Below, in pieces: positions 25,191 through 34,327 of a DNA stretch of 64,000 nucleotides. The first letter of the stretch is position 1. Every line of letters begins with the position of its first letter. Position numbers and translations under genes: made by a program. This stretch comes from Rufibacter immobilis (GTDB lineage: Bacteria > Bacteroidota > Bacteroidia > Cytophagales > Hymenobacteraceae), in contig NZ_RJJE01000002.1 of assembly GCF_003721565.1 (NCBI RefSeq), positions 372,001 through 436,000 on the forward strand. The letters run 5' to 3'. The notes under the pieces were generated by a model, which saw nothing but the letters and a program-made list of their open reading frames with translations, was not told the DNA's origin and did no database searches.

Positions 25191-26996
25191 CTATTTGGAT
25201 GCTTGAGAAAAGTAATCCCTTAATAGTTTCGCCTTACTCTTCCCTATCTCGGTTTCCAGTTCTTGCTGAGAGAGTTCCGCAATCTTTTTCACAGATTTAA
25301 ACTTACTTAAAAGTTTTTCGGCAGTGGCGGGGCCAAGGCCTTTCACCTTGGTAAGCTCAGTCTGTAAAGTGCCCGCATCGCGGAGGGAGCGGTGAAAAGT
25401 AATCCCGAAGCGGTGTGCTTCGTTTCTAAGGCGCTGGATGAGCTTGAGCGTCTCTGATTTTTTGTCAATGTAAAGAGGGAGTGTATCTCCCGGGTAAAAG
25501 ATCTCTTCCAATCGCTTGGCTATACTGACAATGGCGACCTGCCCGTAAATACCTAAATCTTTCAGGGCTTTCACCGCCATTCCTAACTGGCCTTTGCCAC
25601 CGTCTATGATGATCAACTGAGGCAGGGAAGTTCCTTCGTCAATTAACCTTCTATAGCGGCGGGTAACTACTTCATACATAGAAGCGAAATCGTCTGGGCC
25701 AACCACCGTTTTAATATGGAAGTGCCGGTAATCTTTTTTAGAAGGCTTAGCGTTCCGGAAGCAGACCATAGAGGCTACCGGATTGTCTCCCTGAAAGTTT
25801 GAGTTATCAAAGCACTCTATATGTTTAGGGAGCTCTGTAAGCCTTAGGTCACGCTTCATGGTTTCCATAATGCGCACTTCATTGCTGTCTTTGGACTTGT
25901 CCTGCATGCTCTCTTTCTCTTTGCGCAGATACAGCGCATTTTTCATGGAAAGATTGAGGAGCTTGCGCTTATCTCCAATCTGCGGTACGGTAACCGTAAT
26001 GCCTTCCAAAGGTAGGACGAGGTTGTCAATGTTAACCAGAATCTCCTTGGAAGTGCTTTCAAAGTCCTGCCTAAGCTGCATGATCATGGAGGCCAGAATG
26101 TCCTGATCCGTCTCCTCCAGTTTCTTTTGCAGCTCAAGAGATTGGGTGCCAATGATTGAGCCGTTCATTACTTTCAAGTAGTTAATGAAGGCGCATTTCT
26201 CATTGGAGGTGATGGTGAGGACATCAATATTGGTGAGCGTATGGCTTACCACAGTGGATTTAGCCTGGAAATCATCCAGCAGGTCAAGCTTCTGTTTGTA
26301 CTGGTGAGCTACTTCATACTGAAACTCCGCCGCAGCGGCAGACATAGCCTCTTTGAAGTAGTTTTTGGCCACGGTTAGGTTGCCGGAGAGGATATTCCTG
26401 ATCTGCTGAATGTGCTGGTTGTATTCTGCCTCATCGTATAGACCTTCACAAGGACCTTTGCAGTTGCCTATGTGATATTCCAGACACACCTTAAATTTAC
26501 CCGCTTCAATATTAACTGGGCTCAGGTTATAGCTACAGGTGCGCAAAGGATACAGGGTCCTGATGAGTTCCAGTACCACATACATGCTTGTGACACTGGG
26601 GTACGGCCCAAAATAGCGGGAGCCGTCATTCAGCTTGTTTCTGGTGCTGAGTACCCTAGGGAACCGCTCGTTGGTAATGCAGAGGTACGGATAAGACTTC
26701 CCGTCTTTGAGAAGAATGTTGTATTTAGGCTGATGCTGTTTGATGAGATTGTTCTCCAGCAAAAAAGCATCAGCCTCACTGTCTACAATGGTAAATTCTA
26801 TGCGCTTGATCTGGGAGATCAGCTTCAGAGTTTTCTTGTTGTGCTGCGTGGAACGGTTAAAGTAAGAACTCACCCGTTTGCGGATATCAATGGCCTTGCC
26901 TACGTAGATAATGCCCTTGTCATCATAGAATTTATAGATGCCCGGGCGGTGGGGCAAATGCTTGAGTTGTTCCCTAGGTGATTCTTCTACAGCCAT
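25191..26996 (-). CDS. uvrC: excinuclease ABC subunit C
   Basis: A 601-residue UvrC, the dual-incision nuclease of nucleotide excision repair. The GIY-YIG domain is at the N-terminus (PGIYKFYDDKGIIYVGKAID, about 18-37) with ENNLIKQHQPKYNILLKD. Cysteines CLEYHIGNCKGPCEGLYD (about 170-187) form the iron-sulfur-like cluster region. A UVR segment, the RNase-H-like domain with IECFDNSNFQGDNPVASMV, and C-terminal helix-hairpin-helices (VKGLGPATAEKLLSKF) follow. The length is normal. The PBP gene is 13 bases upstream on the same strand, so the two may be co-transcribed. Confidence 0.96.
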   Translation of the reverse strand: MAVEESPREQLKHLPHRPGIYKFYDDKGIIYVGKAIDIRKRVSSYFNRSTQHNKKTLKLISQIKRIEFTIVDSEADAFLLENNLIKQHQPKYNILLKDGKSYPYLCITNERFPRVLSTRNKLNDGSRYFGPYPSVTSMYVVLELIRTLYPLRTCSYNLSPVNIEAGKFKVCLEYHIGNCKGPCEGLYDEAEYNQHIQQIRNILSGNLTVAKNYFKEAMSAAAAEFQYEVAHQYKQKLDLLDDFQAKSTVVSHTLTNIDVLTITSNEKCAFINYLKVMNGSIIGTQSLELQKKLEETDQDILASMIMQLRQDFESTSKEILVNIDNLVLPLEGITVTVPQIGDKRKLLNLSMKNALYLRKEKESMQDKSKDSNEVRIMETMKRDLRLTELPKHIECFDNSNFQGDNPVASMVCFRNAKPSKKDYRHFHIKTVVGPDDFASMYEVVTRRYRRLIDEGTSLPQLIIIDGGKGQLGMAVKALKDLGIYGQVAIVSIAKRLEEIFYPGDTLPLYIDKKSETLKLIQRLRNEAHRFGITFHRSLRDAGTLQTELTKVKGLGPATAEKLLSKFKSVKKIAELSQQELETEIGKSKAKLLRDYFSQASK

Positions 26997-27009
26997 ACAA
27001 TGTTACTCC

Positions 27010-29307
27010 TTAAAACCTTTCTTCCTCTACGTTTTCAGGCAAGGTGAGTGTTTGATCCTGTTTTACGGAATCAGCGACTGTAGGGACATTATTATAGCTT
27101 CCGCAGTTGATCTGGACCTGCAAAGGCTGCGATGGTTTAGGGAACGGAGCTTTTGAGACATTCAAAGACTTATCAGCGTATACCTTTTTCATGAACAGGG
27201 CATAAATAGGCATGGCAAGTTTATTTCCTTGGCCGTAAGCAGCGCTTCTAAAGTGAATGCTGCGGTCTTCTCCGCCTACCCAAACGCCAGCCGCCAAATC
27301 TGGGGTAATTCCCATGAACCAGGCATCTGAATAATTAGAGGTGGTTCCGGTTTTGGCGCCAATCTCATTTTTTAAGCCATAGCGGTGGCGCAGGCCGTAA
27401 TAGGCAGTACCCCCTCTAATGTCTGCGGAGCCTTGGAGCATGTGCACCATGAGGTAAGCAGTTTCCTCACTGATGGCATCCACGGTTTTAGGCACAAACT
27501 CATGAAGAAGGTTACCATTCTTATCCTCAATCCGGAGCAGGTACTGCGGTTGGGTCCAGACACCTTTGTTTACGAACGTTCCGTAAGCGCCCACCATGTC
27601 ATAAAGCGTGACATCATCTGAACCCAAGGCCAAAGAAGCGTATGGGTTCAGCTTGGTAGTAATGCCTAAACGTTTGGCTGTGGCTACTACGGCTTCTGGC
27701 CCAAGCTTCTTCATTAAGAAGGTAGTAATGGTGTTGACAGAAAAAGCGAGAGCTTCGCGAAGTGTGTGTCTGCGTCCGGTATACTTGCCATCACTGTTCT
27801 TGGGAGTCCAAGGCACCCCATCTTGGTTGATGATGGTAACCGGAGCATCTACTACTTCATAGCAAGGAGAGTAACCAGCTTCTATGGCTGCGGTGTATAC
27901 AAACGGTTTAAAGGTAGAGCCCGGCTGGCGAGCGCCTTGTTTCACGTGGTCGTACTTGAAGTATTTGTAATTGGTGCCACCCACCCAGGCTTTTACTTTA
28001 CCAGTAAGCGGATCCATGGCCATGAAACCGGCTTGCAGGTAATGCTTGTAATACCGCAGAGAGTCCATTGGGCTCATAAGGGTATCTCTTTCCCCTTTCC
28101 AGGAGAAGATACGCATAGGTACTTTTTGGTTTAGGTGGTAATTGATAGAATCTTGGTTGTCGCCGTACTGTTCTACCAGGCTCTTATACCGGGCCGTCCG
28201 TTTCATTTGGGTAGCCAGAAAATTCTTGATTTCTTTCCCGTTTTCATCTATCCAGGGATTCCGGCCTTTCCACTGCTGGAAGAACTCCTTCTGCATTACC
28301 TTCATGTGCTGCTCCAGGGCTGCTTCTGCGTGCTGCTGCATACGGGAGTCAATGGTAGTGTAGATTTTGAGTCCGTCTGAATACAGGTCATACCCGTTCT
28401 CACGGCACCATTGCGCTAAAGACTTGCCAATTTCCGTGCGGAAATAAGGAGCCAATCCCTTGTTTTGGTTCTCAACATTGAAGTCCAGCTTGATAGGTTT
28501 GGCGCTGGCCGTTTTAAAAGCAGATTCATCAATATAGTTGTACTTGAGCATCTGATCCAGAACCGTGTTACGGCGGTTCTGGGAGCGTTCTGGTCTTGTC
28601 ACGGGACTGTAGTAAGAAGGGCCTTTCAGGACACCTACCAACGTAGCTCCCTCTTCCAGCGTAAGTTGCTCAGGATTTTTATTGAAGAAGGTTTTAGCGG
28701 CTACTTTGATCCCGTAGGCATTGCTGCCAAAGTCCACGGTGTTGAGGTACATGAGCAGGATCTCTTTCTTAGTGTAAGAGCGCTCCAGCTTTACAGACAT
28801 GATCCACTCTTTGGTCTTGATGATGAGCATTCGCAGGCCCGGCACATCGCTGAGCAAGCCATTGTTTAAGTCATCACGGGTCCGGAAGAGGTTGCGGGCC
28901 AATTGTTGGGTAAGGGTACTGGAACCACGGTCCTGTTTGCCGGTCAATTTATAATAGGGAACAGCCAGCGTGCCTTTGAAGTCAATACCGGAATGTTCTT
29001 CAAACCGAATGTCTTCTGTGGCAATGAGCGCGTCTACCAAGGTCTTGGGCAATTGTTCATAGGTAACCGGACTCCGGTTCTCCCGGAAATATTTGCCCAG
29101 GAGTTGTCCGTCTTCTGAGTATACTTCAGAGGCCAGCTCGCTCTTAGGGTTCTCCAGCGTTTTAAGGTCTGGTAGGTCCCCGAAGAGGTTTAAGAAGTTA
29201 ATGCTGACGGCAAAAACATATAGGAGGAAGAATACAAATCCTCCGGCAAAAAGCAGCCAAAGCGCCGAAATAATCTTCCGGTACTTCTTATCAGGCGTAG
29301 ACGACAT
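27010..29307 (-). CDS. class A penicillin-binding protein (PBP1A-type)
   Basis: A 765-residue bifunctional peptidoglycan synthase. After a single N-terminal helix comes the glycosyltransferase domain with ATEDIRFEEHSGIDFKG and GSSTLTQQLARNLF. The transpeptidase domain has QPGSTFKPFVYTAAIE (SxxK nucleophile), AFSVNT (SxN) and GAKTGTTSNYSDAWFMG (KTGT). I start at the ATG 29307, one base after the sprE-like stop; an in-frame ATG at 29328 would overlap that gene by 20 bases and add seven residues. Either way the two genes are translationally linked. Confidence 0.93.
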   Translation of the reverse strand: MSSTPDKKYRKIISALWLLFAGGFVFFLLYVFAVSINFLNLFGDLPDLKTLENPKSELASEVYSEDGQLLGKYFRENRSPVTYEQLPKTLVDALIATEDIRFEEHSGIDFKGTLAVPYYKLTGKQDRGSSTLTQQLARNLFRTRDDLNNGLLSDVPGLRMLIIKTKEWIMSVKLERSYTKKEILLMYLNTVDFGSNAYGIKVAAKTFFNKNPEQLTLEEGATLVGVLKGPSYYSPVTRPERSQNRRNTVLDQMLKYNYIDESAFKTASAKPIKLDFNVENQNKGLAPYFRTEIGKSLAQWCRENGYDLYSDGLKIYTTIDSRMQQHAEAALEQHMKVMQKEFFQQWKGRNPWIDENGKEIKNFLATQMKRTARYKSLVEQYGDNQDSINYHLNQKVPMRIFSWKGERDTLMSPMDSLRYYKHYLQAGFMAMDPLTGKVKAWVGGTNYKYFKYDHVKQGARQPGSTFKPFVYTAAIEAGYSPCYEVVDAPVTIINQDGVPWTPKNSDGKYTGRRHTLREALAFSVNTITTFLMKKLGPEAVVATAKRLGITTKLNPYASLALGSDDVTLYDMVGAYGTFVNKGVWTQPQYLLRIEDKNGNLLHEFVPKTVDAISEETAYLMVHMLQGSADIRGGTAYYGLRHRYGLKNEIGAKTGTTSNYSDAWFMGITPDLAAGVWVGGEDRSIHFRSAAYGQGNKLAMPIYALFMKKVYADKSLNVSKAPFPKPSQPLQVQINCGSYNNVPTVADSVKQDQTLTLPENVEEERF

Positions 29308-29308
29308 G

Positions 29309-31891
29309 CTATTGGTAATTTTTTTCAAAGAAAGCTACATACTCCGCGATATCTCCTAACTTTTGCAGCAAGGCAAGATTCGCTTCAGTGATTACAAAGG
29401 TAGCAAATTTCGGGCCTTTTACGGCGGCTAAAGGTGAACTCCGGGCCGTTTGCAGGCGGGCATACTGGGTGGCGGTTTTATAGTCTTGTAAAGCCCGTAT
29501 TACTAGCAGCGTAGTGTCCTTTTGGAAGGCCACAGGCTCTACTTTAAGTTGCTTTTTAGGGTGGAACCGGTTATTGTAAGGGACATACGCTGCAGCTAGC
29601 TGACGCAGGGACGCGCTGTCTCCGGTATGTACAATCACAAACAGGTGCGGTGCGCTGATCTCAACTTTATAAGTAGGCACTTCCTCTTTAGGTGCAACAG
29701 GAGCGCTAACCTCTGGTGCTTTGGCTAGCTCGCCCGTTTCATACCGGTTGTACAGTTTCATGAACTCCTGTGCTTTGGGCAGCAACGGGCTTTCAGGGAA
29801 CTGGATCATGAAACGGTCTACGGCTGCATTAAAAGCCGCGGCCGGCTGAGTTCTCCCTACTATCAAAGCCCGCAGAAAAGCTACCTGATCCGGTATGTCG
29901 TTTTGAGGGTATTTTTGGGAAATCTGGTCTAAAACAGCATTCGTCTCTGGATATTTTTCTTCTTGGTAAAGTGCGTAGGCGGAGTCATAAAGCGCATGTG
30001 CGGCCAAGTTCTCAGCGGAATAGGTTCTCAAATAATCTGGCTGATCAATGAGTTTGCTGTACTTAGAGGTAGGAAACCTCTCTTTTAAGGCACGGGCATA
30101 ACTTGCCGCTTGTTCTGTCTGCTGTTGGCTTTGCGCAATCACGTACAGACTGTAATACGCCTCAGAGGCATGCACCGAGTTAGGGAAACGCTCCAAAAGT
30201 TTCTGATAGGTTTGGGCCGCCCGCTCAGGTTCCCGCAGACGTTGTTGGTAGATATTGCCCAGTGTGAACAATGCTTCCTCTACGCGTTTGTCTGAAGCTT
30301 GCCGTTGTTCTGGTGTTACCGGAATGGCCGCCAAATACTCCTGCTGCTTTTGGACGTTGGCCGCCGCCAAAGCACTGCTGTCTACGCGGGTGCTGGTAAC
30401 AGGCCCGGCAGTTAAGCCTCTTTCCCCTGAAATAGCCGTGATACGCCGCCAATTGTCCTGTAAGGGACGGTCGCCCCAGGTACGGAGGAAGTCGTTCCTG
30501 GCACTGGCAAGCGCAACTGGGTTATCAAAGTACCAGGTACTTCCCGCATTTCCCGCGCCGCTAACGGGCAAAGTTCCGGTACGGGTAGGGACAGGGCTTT
30601 TTGCCGCATTGGCCGCTGCGAGTGCCGCAGCTTCCGCTTGTTCATTTTCCCGAGTAATTTGCTCGGCTACGCGTTGAGCCCGTTCAGCCGTGCTTAGTTG
30701 CCCCAAAGCCTGTAAGCTGTCTTCAGACCGAATGATCTCCAACTGCTGCGTGAAAGCTGTCAGAACGGTTCGCCTATCGGCCAGTTCCTCGTAGCCTAAC
30801 GTGGTGGGCGGCAAGAATTGCAGGGTGCTGTCATAGTAGGCCTGTGCCAGACCATACTGTTGCAGGTTCTCATAGTAAATCTGCCCCGTTAGCAGATAAG
30901 AATAGGCCCGTTGCGCACGGTTGGTGGTAGAGGCCGCGGTAGATTGCCTGAGCAGTTTCAGGGCCTCTGGGTAAGCCTTCTGCCTCAGTTCCAGTTTGGC
31001 CAGGTCGTAATAGATTTTGTCCAGGTACTCGGTGTTCTTTTCGTCGCGGGCCATCTTCTGGAGAAAGTTTTCCACCTTTTCTTTGTCGGTGGCGTCCTTC
31101 AGTTCCGTTACCTGCGCCATGTTCAGGTTTGAGTAGAAGCCTAATTCGTAGGGCGGACGTTTTTTCAGCACTTTCGCAAACTGCTCATAGGCTTTGGCAT
31201 CTTGATTAGTGGCCTGGTAAAGCTGCCCCAGAATAAACCGCAGACGGGCTTCCTGATCACGTTTGCGAGCAAAGGGAATAGCTTTCTCCAGATTCTCCAT
31301 CATGAGGGGCAGGTTGTTCTGGATGCTGGCCAGCTGAGCGCGCGTCAAGAGCAGTTCCCGGCCGTTGGCCTCGTTCATGCGCTCTTTCCTGAACTGCTCA
31401 GAGAGGGAGATGACATTGTCGTAGTCTTTCTGCCGAAGCGAGAGCCGCATCATCCAGATCATGGCCTCATGGCGGGCATGGCGGTCTGTGCTGGTGGTCT
31501 GCACGAAGCGGAAGGTTTTAAACGCTTCGGCGTCCTCGCCCTGGTAATAGCGCGCTTTGCCAATGAGCACGTAGCAGTCATCAATCCATTTAGACTTTGG
31601 GTGCCGCACAATAGGGAAAGAAGCTCTTTTGATAATTTCCTCCAGGTCTGGGGCCAGGGTTTTCAGGACGGTAGTGTCTGCGGCCGGCAAAACCTCCAAG
31701 ATGCGGTTATAGTCATTGGTCTGGGCTGCCTCCAAGCGAGCTTCCACCTCCTGCATTTTTTTATAGGCCAGAAAGTACCCATTGAACCGCGCGTTGAGGT
31801 TGCGGTATGCCTTGCCCAGGGGTTTGTCTGAAGAACAGCCCGCCACCGTGGCCAGGAGAAATAGCAAAAGAAAAAGACGTATTGGCTTCAA
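29309..31891 (-). CDS. SprE/PorW-like type IX secretion TPR lipoprotein
   Basis: An 860-residue lipoprotein (lipobox ATVAGC at about residue 19), then a YRNLNARFNGYFLAYKKMQ segment and many TPR-like helix pairs up to about residue 680. A small C-terminal domain with repeated strands follows. The N-terminal ARFNGYF motif, lipidation and TPR content match SprE of Flavobacterium and PorW of Porphyromonas, which bridge the PorK/N ring to the outer-membrane Sov translocon and are needed for gliding or secretion. An insertion of low complexity (ENEQAEAAALAAANAAKSP) lies near the middle. It is far from gldKLMN but belongs to the same machine. Confidence 0.82.
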   Translation of the reverse strand: MKPIRLFLLLFLLATVAGCSSDKPLGKAYRNLNARFNGYFLAYKKMQEVEARLEAAQTNDYNRILEVLPAADTTVLKTLAPDLEEIIKRASFPIVRHPKSKWIDDCYVLIGKARYYQGEDAEAFKTFRFVQTTSTDRHARHEAMIWMMRLSLRQKDYDNVISLSEQFRKERMNEANGRELLLTRAQLASIQNNLPLMMENLEKAIPFARKRDQEARLRFILGQLYQATNQDAKAYEQFAKVLKKRPPYELGFYSNLNMAQVTELKDATDKEKVENFLQKMARDEKNTEYLDKIYYDLAKLELRQKAYPEALKLLRQSTAASTTNRAQRAYSYLLTGQIYYENLQQYGLAQAYYDSTLQFLPPTTLGYEELADRRTVLTAFTQQLEIIRSEDSLQALGQLSTAERAQRVAEQITRENEQAEAAALAAANAAKSPVPTRTGTLPVSGAGNAGSTWYFDNPVALASARNDFLRTWGDRPLQDNWRRITAISGERGLTAGPVTSTRVDSSALAAANVQKQQEYLAAIPVTPEQRQASDKRVEEALFTLGNIYQQRLREPERAAQTYQKLLERFPNSVHASEAYYSLYVIAQSQQQTEQAASYARALKERFPTSKYSKLIDQPDYLRTYSAENLAAHALYDSAYALYQEEKYPETNAVLDQISQKYPQNDIPDQVAFLRALIVGRTQPAAAFNAAVDRFMIQFPESPLLPKAQEFMKLYNRYETGELAKAPEVSAPVAPKEEVPTYKVEISAPHLFVIVHTGDSASLRQLAAAYVPYNNRFHPKKQLKVEPVAFQKDTTLLVIRALQDYKTATQYARLQTARSSPLAAVKGPKFATFVITEANLALLQKLGDIAEYVAFFEKNYQ

Positions 31892-31928
31892 CGTAAAGTC
31901 AAATGATGAGTAAGGTATAAAGCAATTA

Positions 31929-31970
31929 GCCGTTTAGCGGCCGATTTTCAAAAAGTAGCCCCTAAACGCA
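31929..31970. repeat. GTTTAGGGGC hairpin, copy 11
   Basis: GCCGTTTAGCGGCCGATTTTC and AGCCCCTAAACGCA, in the divergent gap between the sprE-like gene and the ATP synthase operon. Confidence 0.75.
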
Positions 31971-32007
31971 CCCTTTTGCGTATAGGGCAAGGAGCGCAGA
32001 AGCTAAG

Positions 32008-32015
32008 CAAATTTA
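32008..32015 (-). promoter_or_regulatory. possible promoter -7 element for the sprE-like gene
   Basis: On the minus strand it reads TAAATTTG, matching TAnnTTTG, 117 bases before the lipoprotein start. No -33 TTG at the right spacing was found. Confidence 0.35.
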
Positions 32016-32099
32016 CGCTTTTTATATTCATGCTCCGCACTGCGGCAAAAGGCTGATAAACAGGTAAACGAACTAAATTAGAATTTGTGCGCACCTAAT

Positions 32100-32139
32100 C
32101 CGTTTAGAGCCTCTTTTTCTGAAAACAACGTAAAAACAG
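32100..32139. repeat. GTTTAGGGGC hairpin, copy 12 (diverged)
   Basis: CCGTTTAGAGCCTCTTTTTC on the left; the right arm is reduced to GAAAACAACGTAAAAACAG. It lies about 40 bases upstream of the ATP synthase promoter. Confidence 0.5.
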
Positions 32140-32175
32140 AGAAAATCTTTCTGCGGAAGCTGAGCCTATGATTAG

Positions 32176-32183
32176 TACCTTTG
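32176..32183 (+). promoter_or_regulatory. promoter -7 element of the ATP synthase operon
   Basis: TACCTTTG, an exact TAnnTTTG, 20 bases before the atpZ-like start. The -33 region holds only TTTCTG, so the match there is weak. Confidence 0.55.
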
Positions 32184-32203
32184 TAACCGCAGAGTAAACG
32201 CCT

Positions 32204-32440
32204 ATGGAACCTGACAAACCATCTACGCCACCTGAAAAGGAGAATGAGATAAAGCCCTATCTCAAGTATTCCGGTTTGGCGTTCCAGATGATTGCCGTGA
32301 TGGCGGTGGCGGCAATAGGCGGGCGCAAATTGGATGCGTATTTCCAGAACAGCACCCCGTGGTGGACCTTGAGTCTGCTCATCATAGCCGTGTTTGCCAC
32401 CATGTACTCTGTGATTGTGTCACTAACGCGTAAGAATTAA
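32204..32440 (+). CDS. AtpZ/AtpI family protein
   Basis: A 78-residue membrane protein with two helices (YSGLAFQMIAVMAVAAIGGRK and WWTLSLLIIAVFATMYSVIV). The GGRKLDAYF segment between them is typical of AtpZ/AtpI, small proteins that lead F-type ATP synthase operons and aid c-ring assembly or cation supply. It is first in the operon, 5 bases before the next gene. Confidence 0.88.
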   Translation: MEPDKPSTPPEKENEIKPYLKYSGLAFQMIAVMAVAAIGGRKLDAYFQNSTPWWTLSLLIIAVFATMYSVIVSLTRKN

Positions 32441-32445
32441 GGCTT

Positions 32446-32829
32446 GTGAGTTTTATTAGAGGCATGGTCCTCATTACTGGTTTGCTGGTGTTTCTGGTGT
32501 CTGGCGTTGTTTTGCTCACCGGAGATAAGTTGATACATTCCTATATCTGGTACATGCTGGGATTCTTCGTCTTTATGACCGGTTTTGCCCACTATGTGTC
32601 GCATTTAGGTGTAAAGCAGGATGTAGAGAATTTACATGTCTATTTTTATGCCTCTATGGGCGTGCGCATGGTCTTCTCTATAATAGCAATTTTTGTATAC
32701 AGGTATTTTCATGAGGAACAGGTGATGCAATTCGTATTCAACTTTTTCGCACTTTATTTTATCTATACCGGATTTGAAATCTACTCTTTGTTGAGTAACT
32801 TGCGCCGAAATTCAAAAAAGCAAATCTGA
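32446..32829 (+). CDS. four-helix membrane protein of the ATP synthase operon
   Basis: A 127-residue protein with four predicted helices (for example VLITGLLVFLVSGVVLLTG, YMLGFFVFMTGFAHYVSH, VRMVFSIIAIFVY, FVFNFFALYFIYTGFEIYSL). Its position between the AtpZ-like protein and subunit a is that of AtpI/subunit I, but I do not recognise a strong family motif. The start is a GTG at 32446, five bases after the previous stop; an ATG at 32464 is an alternative. Confidence 0.7.
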   Translation: MSFIRGMVLITGLLVFLVSGVVLLTGDKLIHSYIWYMLGFFVFMTGFAHYVSHLGVKQDVENLHVYFYASMGVRMVFSIIAIFVYRYFHEEQVMQFVFNFFALYFIYTGFEIYSLLSNLRRNSKKQI

Positions 32830-32872
32830 GGAAGCACGTTACGTTTACTCTGTTTCTTTTAAATCACTCTGA

Positions 32873-33919
32873 ATGAAAAAGATACTCGTTTTCCTTCTTT
32901 CTGTACTTACTTTTTCAGCCCAGGCGGCAGAATCTGCCGAGGGTGGTGAATTTAGTCCGGGAGAGATGATTACCCATCACATTGGGGATGATTATGTGTG
33001 GGAGTTTGCCCACGGTGTGGTGTTGCCTCTGCCAGTTATATTATATGGAGAAAATGGGTTGGATATTTTCTCTTCCTCTAATTTCTATGATGAGCATGGT
33101 GGGCTTCGTCCTTACAAAGGCTATGTAGCAGAGCATGGGCATATCTACTATGCCAATGAAGAAGGCGAGCCGCGGATGGTGCAAGGCGAGGACGGTGAAC
33201 TGAAGGCGGTAGGTCCTATGGATTTCTCCATTACCAAGAACGTGGCTTCTATGTTCCTGAGCGTGATCTTGTTGTTTGCGGTATTCTTAACCATAGCGGG
33301 CCGTTACAAGAAGACAAGGGGTCGGGCTCCTTACGGTGTTCAGTCGTTCTTTGAGCCGATTATTATTTTTATTAGAGACGAGATTGGAAAGGCGAACATT
33401 GGGCCTAAGTATGAACGTTACATGCCGTATTTACTAACCATCTTCTTCTTTATCTGGTTTAACAACCTGCTGGGCTTGATGCCTGGCGGTGCTAACCTCA
33501 CCGGTAACATTGCCGTGACCCTGGTGCTTGCCCTGCTTACCTTGTTGATCACTGTATTCAGCGGAAACAAAAGCTACTGGGGGCACATCTTTGCCACGCC
33601 AGGGGTGCCAAGATGGTTGGCTCCTATTATGATCCCGGTGGAATTGATTGGTATTCTTACCAAGCCTTTCTCCTTGATGGTGCGTCTTTTTGCAAACATC
33701 ACCGCCGGGCATATTATTATCCTGAGCTTGTTTAGCTTGATCTTTATCTTCAAAAGCGTTGCCATTGGGCCGGTGAGTGTGGCGTTTGCTACGTTCATGA
33801 ACTTCTTGGAGCTGTTTGTGGCGCTATTGCAGGCTTACATCTTTACACTGTTGTCTGCCATGTATTTTGGCGGTGCTGTAGAAGAGCATGAGCACCATGA
33901 TGAGGCGCATGCCCATTAA
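32873..33919 (+). CDS. atpB: F1Fo ATP synthase subunit a
   Basis: A 348-residue Fo subunit a that forms the two proton half-channels. It has a signal peptide (ILVFLLSVLTFSAQAA) and a periplasmic domain of about 100 residues before the first helix, as is usual in Bacteroidota and unlike the 271-residue E. coli protein. The essential arginine is in KPFSLMVRLFANITAGHIII. The C-terminus is rich in His and acidic residues (EEHEHHDEAHAH). It lies 43 bases after the four-helix gene. Confidence 0.95.
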   Translation: MKKILVFLLSVLTFSAQAAESAEGGEFSPGEMITHHIGDDYVWEFAHGVVLPLPVILYGENGLDIFSSSNFYDEHGGLRPYKGYVAEHGHIYYANEEGEPRMVQGEDGELKAVGPMDFSITKNVASMFLSVILLFAVFLTIAGRYKKTRGRAPYGVQSFFEPIIIFIRDEIGKANIGPKYERYMPYLLTIFFFIWFNNLLGLMPGGANLTGNIAVTLVLALLTLLITVFSGNKSYWGHIFATPGVPRWLAPIMIPVELIGILTKPFSLMVRLFANITAGHIIILSLFSLIFIFKSVAIGPVSVAFATFMNFLELFVALLQAYIFTLLSAMYFGGAVEEHEHHDEAHAH

Positions 33920-33954
33920 TTAAGGAACTTTTTTAACTATATATATCTACTACT

Positions 33955-34209
33955 ATGTTAGCATTATTGCTTGAATTAACATTAGGCACAGGTTACGCAA
34001 TCTTCGGTGCTGGTATCGGTGCAGGCTTAGTTGCTCTTGGTGCTGGTTTGGGTATCGGTAGAATCGGTGGCTCTGCCATGGAATCTATCGCCAGACAACC
34101 AGAGGCTGGTGGCCGTATCCAGACTGCCATGATCATTGCTTCGGCTCTGATTGAAGGTGTTGCCCTGTTCGGGGTGGTTGTTTGCCTTCTGATTTCATTC
34201 ATTCGTTAA
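33955..34209 (+). CDS. atpE: F1Fo ATP synthase subunit c
   Basis: An 84-residue hairpin of two helices that oligomerises to the rotor ring. The polar loop is RQPEAGGRIQ. The ion-binding carboxylate is the Glu of SALIEGVALFG in helix 2. Helix 1 lacks the Gln seen in sodium-type rings and there is no ES/ET pair, so protons are the likely coupling ion. A long single-copy hairpin follows the stop and separates it from atpF. Confidence 0.95.
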   Translation: MLALLLELTLGTGYAIFGAGIGAGLVALGAGLGIGRIGGSAMESIARQPEAGGRIQTAMIIASALIEGVALFGVVVCLLISFIR

Positions 34210-34218
34210 GAATGTCTG

Positions 34219-34262
34219 TTACATCTCCCGTCCAGACGATTGGTCTGGACGGTGAGATGTAA
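34219..34262 (+). promoter_or_regulatory. long intercistronic hairpin between atpE and atpF
   Basis: Arms TTACATCTC-C-CGTCCAGAC and GTCTGGACG-GT-GAGATGTAA close on GATTG, with only one small bulge. There is no following T-run. It probably works in the RNA, for example as a 3' end stabiliser of atpE-containing messages or a processing site. Confidence 0.7.
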
Positions 34263-34327
34263 TGCGTAGTAAGTAGAACGTATAAGTTACGGAAGGTAAT
34301 CCCTTCATACATTAACCTGATAATACA

